Of a stretch of DNA of 64,000 bases, positions 56,403 through 64,000 are shown one piece after another. Location: the NCBI GenBank assembly GCA_029068555.1, contig JAIECJ010000121.1, positions 1 to 64,000 on the forward strand. The letters run 5' to 3'. This DNA is from Lachnospiraceae bacterium. Its GTDB lineage: Bacteria; Bacillota; Clostridia; Lachnospirales; Lachnospiraceae. Position 1 is the first letter of the stretch. Every line of letters begins with the position of its first letter. Both the position numbers and the translations under genes were made by a program. Under the pieces are notes generated by a model. It worked only from the letters and a program-made list of their open reading frames with translations, searched no databases and was not told the origin of the DNA.

Positions 56403-57719
56403 ATGAGTTTATACGAGGATATATTAAACGGAAAAGAGAAGCTGTCACTTGTCGGGCTGGGGTATGTAGGAATGCCGATAGCAGTCGCTTTTGCAAGGAA
56501 AATTAAGGTGGTGGGTTTTGACCTGAACGCTGCCAAGATTGACCTCTATAAGTCTGGTGTTGATCCTACGAATGAAGTCGGAGACGAGGTAATCCGGAAT
56601 ACTTCGGTTGCATTTACTGCTGATCCTGTTAAGCTGAAAGAGGCAAAGTTCCACATTGTGGCAGTCCCAACCCCGGTCAATGATGATCACACGCCGGACT
56701 TGACACCTGTGGAGGGCGCAAGCCGCATTCTGGGACAGAATCTCACAAAAGGTTCTATTGTCGTGTTTGAGTCGACAGTATATCCCGGTGTTACAGAGGA
56801 TGTCTGTGTGCCCATTCTCGAGAAGGAGTCCGGTTTAAAGTGCGGTGTGGATTTTAAAATCGGTTACTCGCCGGAGCGCATCAATCCGGGAGACAAGGTG
56901 CACCGCTTAGAGACCATCACAAAGATCGTATCTGGCATGGATGATGAGACGCTTGATGAAATTGCACATGTGTATGAGCTTGTGGTTGAGGCAGGTGTGT
57001 ACCGGGCGGAGTCCATCAAGGTTGCTGAGGCGGCAAAGGTTATCGAGAACAGCCAGCGGGACATTAACATTGCTTTTATGAATGAGCTTTCCATCATTTT
57101 TAATAAGATGGGCATTGACACGAAATCCGTGCTTGAGGCGGCAGGGACAAAATGGAATTTCCTGAATTTCCAGCCTGGGCTTGTTGGCGGGCACTGCATC
57201 GGCGTTGACCCGTATTATTTGACCTACAAGGCAGAGCAGCTGGGGTATCACTCCCAGATTATCCTTTCAGGGCGCCGCATCAATGATGATATGGGCAAGT
57301 ATGTGGCAGAAAACCTTGTCAAGAATTTAATCAAGGCAGATATTCCGGTTAAGAGTGCAAAAGTTGCGATTCTTGGATTTACATTCAAGGAAAACTGCCC
57401 CGATACCAGAAACACGAAGATTATTGATATTTATAATGAGTTAAAGGAATATGGAATTACGGCTGTGGTGACGGATGACAACGCGGATGCCGAGGAGGCA
57501 AAACGCCTTTATGGGATTACATTTACGCCGATGAAAAATATCAGGGACTGTGATGCTGTCGTTCTTGCAGTTGCACATGAGTCATATAAGTCATTTGGAT
57601 TGGCGGATATGGATGCCCTTTACGCGGACAACGGAAAGGCAAAGGTTCTGACTGATCTGAAAGGAATATTGGATAAAAAAGCTTATATTGACGCAGGCTA
57701 TGTTTATTGGAGACTTTGA
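56403..57719 (+). CDS. UDP-N-acetylhexosamine 6-dehydrogenase (TviB/WbpO/WbpA-like)
   Basis: [89 protein letters not shown]. Confidence 0.94.
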   Translation: MSLYEDILNGKEKLSLVGLGYVGMPIAVAFARKIKVVGFDLNAAKIDLYKSGVDPTNEVGDEVIRNTSVAFTADPVKLKEAKFHIVAVPTPVNDDHTPDLTPVEGASRILGQNLTKGSIVVFESTVYPGVTEDVCVPILEKESGLKCGVDFKIGYSPERINPGDKVHRLETITKIVSGMDDETLDEIAHVYELVVEAGVYRAESIKVAEAAKVIENSQRDINIAFMNELSIIFNKMGIDTKSVLEAAGTKWNFLNFQPGLVGGHCIGVDPYYLTYKAEQLGYHSQIILSGRRINDDMGKYVAENLVKNLIKADIPVKSAKVAILGFTFKENCPDTRNTKIIDIYNELKEYGITAVVTDDNADAEEAKRLYGITFTPMKNIRDCDAVVLAVAHESYKSFGLADMDALYADNGKAKVLTDLKGILDKKAYIDAGYVYWRL

Positions 57720-59119
57720 TGGGAAAAGACAAACGCAATCTGATTTTTTTAGGAATATTTGCAGTTTTTTTTGGCACGCTTTTCCTTACCGGCGAACCGG
57801 TGTACACAGGAGATACATTCCAGTACGAAAACCAGATGGTGATGCGGGAGCCGGGCTATGCACTGCTGATCCAGCTGCTGCGGCTGATTTCGCCGGAAGG
57901 GCATTACCGCCTGCTGACTGCGCTGCAGTGTGTGGCTGCCATTGCTGCAAATACGGTGGTTATCGCATTTTTCCGCAGACGGTTTGACATGAATCTGCCG
58001 TTTTCTTTTCTGTCTGCCGCCGTCCTTCTGGCACCGCATATTATGACGCCGGTATTTGCCAGCACGCATCTGGTTCTGACAAATGCTCTGATGACGGAAG
58101 GGATTCTTATCTCACTTTATCCGCTGGCTGTAGTGAGTCTGCTGGATATGATGTGGTCGGGGAAACCCGTCGGAAGGGAGAGCATACGTACAATCGGGTT
58201 GTTTTTTCTACTGTCGCTGATACGCGGACAGATGATGGTGCTATTTGTTGTTTGGCTTCTTGTGGCTTTTGTCATGGCAGTGAGAAATGCGATGCAAAAG
58301 ACGGATAGGGCAATGGACAGACGGGACACATTTAAGCTGGCAGAAAATATCTTGAAAGAGGGACTGATAGCGGCTCTGGCAATAATCATTATTGCATTTG
58401 CTGCGAGAACAGTAGTGATTCGCACTTACAATTACTGTGAGCAGGGGCTGTTTGTGGACACTGCGTCGGGAAAGGCGATGTCATTTGCAAATGTGCTGTA
58501 TGTGGCAGACAGGGAAGACGGTGCGGCGATTGCGGATGATGCGCTGCGGGATTTGTTTTATGAGATGTACGACAGTGCAGATGCGGATCAAATGAATTAT
58601 AAGTACGCACCATCTGGAATTTTGGACAAAGCGGCACATCATGAAAAATGTCATGATGAATTGAACTTTACGTATTTTGCGGAGCCGGCGAAGCGATATG
58701 TCGGTGACAGTCAGGGAATCTACACAGACCGCTACCAGGAACTGATGATAGCGATAGACAGGATTGCAGAACAGCTGGGCAAACAGTTGATGCCGGAAGT
58801 GGCTGTCAGGTATTTTGTGAACTATATAAATGTAGCTGCACTTGGTTTTGTCAGGACAGTAGCGTATGAGAACGCATTTTTGTCATGGTATGCTTTGTTT
58901 ATTTATATGGCAGCCGTGGCATTGACCGTCTGGCTTTGGCGGAAGAAGAAGGGAAATATGGCAGCATCATTTATGGCGGTTGTGCTGCTTACAATTGTCG
59001 GAAATGTCTGTGCCACGGCATTGATGATACAGTGCATTTCCAGATATATGATATACAATCTGCCGCTGTTTTATATGGCGGGAATGTTGGAGCTTAGGGA
59101 ACTATTGCGAAGAAGCTAG
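57719..59119 (+). CDS. Polytopic membrane protein, GT-C/GT39-like candidate
   Basis: TM1 followed by VYTGDTFQYENQMVMREPGYALLIQLLRLI; many TMs; ATG at 57719 overlaps the preceding stop. Confidence 0.6.
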   Translation: MGKDKRNLIFLGIFAVFFGTLFLTGEPVYTGDTFQYENQMVMREPGYALLIQLLRLISPEGHYRLLTALQCVAAIAANTVVIAFFRRRFDMNLPFSFLSAAVLLAPHIMTPVFASTHLVLTNALMTEGILISLYPLAVVSLLDMMWSGKPVGRESIRTIGLFFLLSLIRGQMMVLFVVWLLVAFVMAVRNAMQKTDRAMDRRDTFKLAENILKEGLIAALAIIIIAFAARTVVIRTYNYCEQGLFVDTASGKAMSFANVLYVADREDGAAIADDALRDLFYEMYDSADADQMNYKYAPSGILDKAAHHEKCHDELNFTYFAEPAKRYVGDSQGIYTDRYQELMIAIDRIAEQLGKQLMPEVAVRYFVNYINVAALGFVRTVAYENAFLSWYALFIYMAAVALTVWLWRKKKGNMAASFMAVVLLTIVGNVCATALMIQCISRYMIYNLPLFYMAGMLELRELLRRS

Positions 59120-59138
59120 AGAAAGGCGGGTTATAGAG

Positions 59139-60113
59139 ATGGGATATAAGGAGTTGAAATTTGCGAAGGACAGTGTATTTCTTGTGACAGGCGGAGCTGG
59201 CTTTATCGGTTCCAACTTGTGTGAGGCAATTACGGATATGGGATATCAGGCAAGGTGTCTTGACGACCTGTCCACAGGCAAGGAAGAAAATGTGAAAATG
59301 TTTACGGACAGGCCAAATTACACTTTTATAAAGGGTGACATCAAGGATTTGGACACTTGTATGAAAGCGTGCGAAGGGGTTGATTATGTGCTGCATCAGG
59401 CAGCGTGGGGCTCTGTTCCGAGAAGTATCGAGATGCCGCTGTTTTATGAGCAGAATAATATACTGGGAACACTGAACATGATGGAGGCGGCAAGACAGAA
59501 TGGGGTGAAGAAGTTTGTGTATGCCTCAAGCTCTTCTGTCTATGGTGATCATCCGGTACTGCCCAAGAAGGAAGGGCAGGAGGGGAATCTGTTGTCTCCC
59601 TACGCGTTGACAAAGCGCACGAACGAGGAGTATGGCAAGCTGTATAAAAAGCTTTACAATCTTGACACTTATGGACTCCGTTACTTCAATGTGTTTGGAC
59701 GCAGGCAGGATCCGGACGGAGCTTATGCAGCAGTGATCCCGAAGTTTATCAGACAGCTGCTCAATGGGGAGGCTCCGACAATCAACGGGGACGGAAGGCA
59801 GTCCAGGGATTTTACCTATATCGACAACGTCATTGAGGCGAACCTGAAAGCGTGCCTGGCGTCGGGCGATGTGGCTGGGCAGGCGTTTAACATTGCATAT
59901 GGGGGCAGGGAATACCTGATTGACATTTATTATGACTTGTGTGAGGCGCTTGGCAAGGACGTGGAGCCGCAGTTTGGACCAGACCGCGCAGGAGATATCA
60001 AGCACTCCAACGCGGATATCTCCAAGGCGGCGGAACTGCTGGGATACAAGCCGGAGTTCGATTTCGAGAAGGGTATTGCGCTTGCCATTGACTGGTACAA
60101 GGAAAATTTATGA
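59139..60113 (+). CDS. UDP-N-acetylhexosamine 4-epimerase (WbpP/TviC-like SDR)
   Basis: FLVTGGAGFIGSNLCEAITDMGYQARCLDDLSTGKEENV; LHQAAWGSVPRSIEMPLFYEQNNILGTLNMM; YASSSSVYGDHPVLPK. Confidence 0.92.
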   Translation: MGYKELKFAKDSVFLVTGGAGFIGSNLCEAITDMGYQARCLDDLSTGKEENVKMFTDRPNYTFIKGDIKDLDTCMKACEGVDYVLHQAAWGSVPRSIEMPLFYEQNNILGTLNMMEAARQNGVKKFVYASSSSVYGDHPVLPKKEGQEGNLLSPYALTKRTNEEYGKLYKKLYNLDTYGLRYFNVFGRRQDPDGAYAAVIPKFIRQLLNGEAPTINGDGRQSRDFTYIDNVIEANLKACLASGDVAGQAFNIAYGGREYLIDIYYDLCEALGKDVEPQFGPDRAGDIKHSNADISKAAELLGYKPEFDFEKGIALAIDWYKENL

Positions 60114-60874
60114 AAATTTGTATAAGAATGGATGATATCACACCTGATATGGATTGGACAAAGTTTATGCGGTTTAAAGCGCTTTGCGATCTGTATCAGG
60201 TTAAGCCGCTTATAGGGGTAGTGCCCTCTAATATGGATGAAAATCTCCATATTTGCGATCCAAAGGATGCGCCTGTAAAAGATTTCTGGGGATATGTCAG
60301 GGAGTTGGTAAATGCAGGATGGTGTGTCGCGCAGCATGGTGTGACACACATTTATACGACTAAAAAAATGGGCTGTTTTCCGCTGAACAGGCTCTCTGAA
60401 TTTGCCGGAATAGGATACGACAGGCAGTACGAGGCGCTCAAAGAAGGCAGCAGTATTTTGATGCAACATGGCATCCGGACAGACATCTTTATGGCACCGG
60501 CACATTCCTTTGACCGTAATACCATAAAAGCGTTGAAAAGGCTTGGATTTTGCAGGATGACGGACGGTTTCGGCGATTGTCCGTACCAGAGGTGGGGCAT
60601 GACGTTTTATCCCATTTCCTACAGGCAGGGCAGTGTTCTGAAAAACAAGGCGGAAAAGGGCTGCACAACATTTGTAGTGCACACAAACACAATGAGCGAC
60701 AAGGATTTTGAACGGTACGAACAGTTTTTTGCCGCATACAGGGACAGGCTGGTATCCTACGCAGCGTTTCTGGAAATGAAGCCGCAGAAGCGCGGTGTGT
60801 TTGGGAATATAAGAGAGTATGTGATGGCAGTCATGAAATATGTCCTTGTCAGTATCGCTTCACGATTGTCATGA
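60110..60874 (+). CDS. DUF2334/polysaccharide deacetylase-superfamily protein
   Basis: MKICIRMDDITPDMDW; GVVPSNMD; GWCVAQHGVTHIY; DIFMAPAHSFDRNTIKALKRLGF. Confidence 0.8.
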   Translation: MKICIRMDDITPDMDWTKFMRFKALCDLYQVKPLIGVVPSNMDENLHICDPKDAPVKDFWGYVRELVNAGWCVAQHGVTHIYTTKKMGCFPLNRLSEFAGIGYDRQYEALKEGSSILMQHGIRTDIFMAPAHSFDRNTIKALKRLGFCRMTDGFGDCPYQRWGMTFYPISYRQGSVLKNKAEKGCTTFVVHTNTMSDKDFERYEQFFAAYRDRLVSYAAFLEMKPQKRGVFGNIREYVMAVMKYVLVSIASRLS

Positions 60875-60896
60875 CGACAAGGGGCTGTTTTAAATA

Positions 60897-60954
60897 CCGC
60901 ACTTGCTGCGGACTCCCTACACGCGCCAAAAGGCGTACTTTGCGTTTGGCGTGC
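60897..60954 (+). repeat. Intergenic hairpin cluster
   Basis: CCGCA-cttgc-TGCGG (60897-60911); CGCC-aaaa-GGCG (60924-60935) nested in ACGCGCCAAA...TTTGGCGTGC (60921-60954). Confidence 0.55.
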
Positions 60955-61043
60955 ATGATATTTTCTAAACACCGGATTTTATTTGTGGTTACGCAGTATA
61001 TGGCATGTGTGCTTAGAAACAACAGGACAGGAATAAGGGGTAT

Positions 61044-62189
61044 ATGAGTATGGCAGAACCAATAAGGGTACTGAATGTGCTGGGAACGACAAATCTCGGA
61101 GGTGCAGAGAGCAGGGTGATGGAGCTCTATCGGGCACTGGACAGAGACAGGGTGCAATTCGATTTTATGGTGCACACGGACAAAGAGGGGCAGTACAGTG
61201 GGGAAATCCGCAGACTGGGCGGCAGGATATACAGTGTCCCGCGATTTAAGGGAATCAATTTACTGGCTTACAAAAGGGCATGGAAGAAGTTTTTTGAGGA
61301 ACACGGCGATTTCGCGGCAGTACATGGACATATGACCAGCACAGCGGCAATTTATCTCCCCATTGCCAAAAAAGCGGGTATACCGCTGACAATCGCCCAC
61401 GCGAGGAGCGCCGGAGTGGACAGGGGAATCAAGGGACTGATGACTAGGGTAATCCGCCGTCCGCTTAAATACAGGGCGGATTACTGCTTCACCTGTTCCG
61501 CAGAGGCAGCAGAGGCTGTTTACGGCAGAAAGTGGATAGAGAAGGGCTGCGTGTGGACAATACCGAATGCGATTGACACAGAGCGTTTCGGATTCAATCC
61601 GGCAGTACGCGCGGAGGTAAGGGAATCACTTGGCATTGCTGATAAATTTGTAATCGGACATATTGGCAGGTTCGGGTTTATGAAAAATCATCAGTATCTG
61701 ACGGCAGTTTTTGCAGAACTCTGCAAGATGCGTGATGACGCAGTGCTCGTTCTTATCGGGAAAGGGGAACTGGAAGAAAGTGTTAGGACACAGGTAAATG
61801 GGCTTGGGCTTGCGGATAAGGTGTTATTTCTCGGCAGCCGTCTGGATGTGGAGCGGTATTATCAGGCGTTTGATTACTTTGTCTTTCCGTCAACATTCGA
61901 AGGCCTGCCCGGAAGTGTTGCGGAGGCGCAGGCTTCCGGACTGCGCTGCCTTGTGTCGGACAAGGTTACAAGGGAGGTGGCGCTCACAGAGCTTGTGACG
62001 TATAAAAGTATCGCGGAGCCTGCAGTCAACTGGGCGGCGGAAATTATGCGCAATGCCAGGAAGGCGCTGGAGCGGGAGGATATGCGCGCGGCGATTGTGG
62101 AGAAAAATTTTGACGTGCGGCATCAGGCGGCGGAAATGGAAGCGTTTTATGTCAGCGGCGGGAATCCGCCGGGAAATGTGACACGATAG
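61044..62189 (+). CDS. GT4 family glycosyltransferase (EpsF-like)
   Basis: IRVLNVLGTTNLGGAESRVMELYRAL; VIGHIGRFGFMKNHQYL; FVFPSTFEGLPGSVAEAQASGLRCLVSDKV. Confidence 0.94.
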   Translation: MSMAEPIRVLNVLGTTNLGGAESRVMELYRALDRDRVQFDFMVHTDKEGQYSGEIRRLGGRIYSVPRFKGINLLAYKRAWKKFFEEHGDFAAVHGHMTSTAAIYLPIAKKAGIPLTIAHARSAGVDRGIKGLMTRVIRRPLKYRADYCFTCSAEAAEAVYGRKWIEKGCVWTIPNAIDTERFGFNPAVRAEVRESLGIADKFVIGHIGRFGFMKNHQYLTAVFAELCKMRDDAVLVLIGKGELEESVRTQVNGLGLADKVLFLGSRLDVERYYQAFDYFVFPSTFEGLPGSVAEAQASGLRCLVSDKVTREVALTELVTYKSIAEPAVNWAAEIMRNARKALEREDMRAAIVEKNFDVRHQAAEMEAFYVSGGNPPGNVTR

Positions 62190-62223
62190 TGGTGCAATAA
62201 AATAGGGAAAGGTACAAGAACAT

Positions 62224-63063
62224 ATGATTGATATTTCATACCAGAAAAAGTTTTTGAAGGTGAACCAGATATGGTATCCAAATGATGTTACTGTATCTGC
62301 ATTGTTGAGGCAGAAAAGAAAGGCGGATATCCTGTTTGTACATGGCGTGTCTGGCGGGGAGATAAAGGGCAGCTTCCGCGGATGGCAGGAGTACCATACC
62401 TGCATGAACGATATCACACAGACTGAGGAGGATATGCTTGCGTCGGTCAACAAGGCAGTCCGATATCAATTTCGCAGAAGTGAAAAGGACAATATCGAGA
62501 TACGTTTTTATACAAAAGACGACATTAGGAAATCACCGGAACTGATAGCTACATTTGCAGATATCTATGCGCGCATGTATCAGTCAAAAGGTTCGGACAC
62601 CAAGCTCAATATCACGGCAGTCAAAAAATACCTTGAGGCGGATGCAATCCTGTTTTCGGCTGTATGGCACGAGGGCGAAATGATAGTGTTTCACTCCTAC
62701 ATCTGTGATGCTATGGACGCCAGACTGCTGCACTCGGCTTCCTGCTTTCGGGAGGAGAGCGCCGACCAGTCCATGATTGGCAGGGCGAACAAGCGGCTCC
62801 ATTGGGAGGATATGCTGTATTTCAAGAAGAAGGGGCTGCTGCGCTATGACTGGGGCGGAATTTCCGATTTTGAGAATCCCAACGGAATAGACGCGTTCAA
62901 GTTAAAGTTTGGCGGGGAAAAGATTACGTATTATAATATACTGGCAGGAAATACGCTGCTTGGAAAGCTTGCTGTCACAGCGATGAACGGCATGAAACGG
63001 ATATCCAGGCCTGCGAAAGAACACGGCGCAGGAAATACGAAGGCTTCAGGCGGAAAAGAGTGA
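62224..63063 (+). CDS. FemAB/GNAT-like acyltransferase-fold protein
   Basis: C-terminal LHWEDMLYFKKKGLLRYDWGGISDFENPNGIDAFKLKFGGEKITYYN pattern, as in FemAB-like/GNAT proteins of polysaccharide loci. Confidence 0.55.
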   Translation: MIDISYQKKFLKVNQIWYPNDVTVSALLRQKRKADILFVHGVSGGEIKGSFRGWQEYHTCMNDITQTEEDMLASVNKAVRYQFRRSEKDNIEIRFYTKDDIRKSPELIATFADIYARMYQSKGSDTKLNITAVKKYLEADAILFSAVWHEGEMIVFHSYICDAMDARLLHSASCFREESADQSMIGRANKRLHWEDMLYFKKKGLLRYDWGGISDFENPNGIDAFKLKFGGEKITYYNILAGNTLLGKLAVTAMNGMKRISRPAKEHGAGNTKASGGKE

Positions 63064-63069
63064 ACGGAT

Positions 63070-64000
63070 TTGGGCAAGAAAGAGACAGACAGAAAAAAAC
63101 GCGTTATGCTGATTGTACCCATGCTGGATCAGGGAGGGCTTGAGCGTGTGTGTGCGGCGACAGCGCAGCTTTTAAAAAATGAATATGCAGTGCATCTGGT
63201 TGTGTTTAATACAACTGGTATGATCTATGATGTGTCAGGTGTGGATATGACGGATCTGAATCTGGGAGCCGTGGACGGCAGAATCGGGAAAGTGCGCAAT
63301 GTGTTCCAGAGAGTCCGGCGGGTAAAAAAACTGAAAAAGATGCTGGATATCCAGCTAAGCTACAGTTTTGGACCGACTGCGAATCTGGTAAATGTGCTTT
63401 CGAGGCATAAAGATGTCACATGGACAGGGATCAGAGGATATGGCGCCCTGAACAGTAGAGGCTCCATGCGTCTGATTTGCGGTCTGGCGGACAGGGTTGT
63501 CAGCTGTACAAGGGTTATGGATCAGGAGATTGTCAGACAGTATCATCCGAAAAAATCGGCAGCAGTATATAACCCATGTGATATCGACGAGATAACAAGG
63601 CAGTCCATGTGTGGCACAGCAGCGGAATTTGACAGCTTTTTTGCGCGAAAAGGCAAGACAGTTGTCTCGATGGGGCGCGAACATGATGTCAAAGGGTTCT
63701 GGCATCTGATAAAAGCGGTTTCGCTGGTCAGGCGAAAGATGCCGGATGTGAAGCTTATGATTATCGGTGCCGGAGATTACAGTGCTTACAGGACGCTTGC
63801 GGAGAAGCTGGGAATGGGTGAGGATGTACTGTTTACCGGAGTGCAGTCCAATCCGTTTGCACTGTTGAAAAAGGCGGATGTGTACGCACTGACTTCTGAG
63901 AGTGAGGGATTTCCCAATGCCCTGATTGAAGCCATGGCAGTCGGGCTTCCCTGTGTCAGTGTCAATTGTCTTACCGGACCGGCTGAAATCCTGCATGAGG
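63070..64000 (+). CDS. GT4 family glycosyltransferase, truncated by the right window edge (not in the ORF track)
   Basis: Open frame from TTG 63070: RVMLIVPMLDQGGLERVCAATAQLL ... VVSMGREHDVKGFWHLIKAV ... VYALTSESEGFPNALIEAMAVGLPCVSVNCLTGPAEILHE. Confidence 0.88.
   Translation, partial: MGKKETDRKKRVMLIVPMLDQGGLERVCAATAQLLKNEYAVHLVVFNTTGMIYDVSGVDMTDLNLGAVDGRIGKVRNVFQRVRRVKKLKKMLDIQLSYSFGPTANLVNVLSRHKDVTWTGIRGYGALNSRGSMRLICGLADRVVSCTRVMDQEIVRQYHPKKSAAVYNPCDIDEITRQSMCGTAAEFDSFFARKGKTVVSMGREHDVKGFWHLIKAVSLVRRKMPDVKLMIIGAGDYSAYRTLAEKLGMGEDVLFTGVQSNPFALLKKADVYALTSESEGFPNALIEAMAVGLPCVSVNCLTGPAEILHE

Noticed and set aside
1-64000. CRISPR arrays, tRNA/rRNA genes, transposases or prophage genes
   Set aside because: No regularly spaced repeat-spacer array, no tRNA/rRNA-like segment and no transposase/integrase motif was recognised on reading; absence was not tested with dedicated software.

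Overview
The window is a contiguous, almost entirely + strand chromosomal segment, most likely from a flagellated Gram-positive Clostridia/Lachnospiraceae-type bacterium (inferred from gene content, not searched). Positions 1-12.3 kb are housekeeping: mbl-flhO-flhP-type synteny (MreB-like, FlgF/FlgG-like, rod-binding protein), RecD2 helicase, ComF, a YvyF-like flagellar protein, two uncharacterised membrane proteins, cdaA-cdaR-glmM and an HPr-like protein. From about 12.4 kb to the right edge lies a >50 kb glycan biosynthesis locus. It holds nucleotide-sugar modules for an RmlD-like reductase, GDP-fucose (gmd/fcl), CMP-pseudaminic acid (pseB,C,F,I,H,G with an inserted formyltransferase and PIG-L deacetylase), a wecE-type 4-amino-4,6-dideoxyhexose (transaminase plus GNAT), a PglF/PglE/PglC-type diamino sugar, and UDP-HexNAc dehydrogenase plus 4-epimerase. 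It also holds two different initiating phosphoglycosyltransferases, many GT2/GT4 enzymes, a GT52-like enzyme, an MBOAT/SGNH acylation pair, an ABC flippase and several polymerase or GT-C-like membrane proteins. The least ordinary signals are: (i) a stand-alone Spo0A C-terminal DNA-binding domain protein inside the locus; (ii) a degenerate ~55 nt leader element repeated four times before genes of this locus; (iii) a formyltransferase plus PIG-L pair embedded in the pseudaminic acid pathway; (iv) an ATP-grasp enzyme where a PglD/EpsM acetyltransferase would be expected; (v) a 961-aa acyltransferase-3/GT-C fusion; (vi) a GT52-like candidate nonulosonate transferase; (vii) two uncharacterised membrane proteins directly upstream of cdaA. 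All identifications come from reading motifs in the sequence; no database searches were run.
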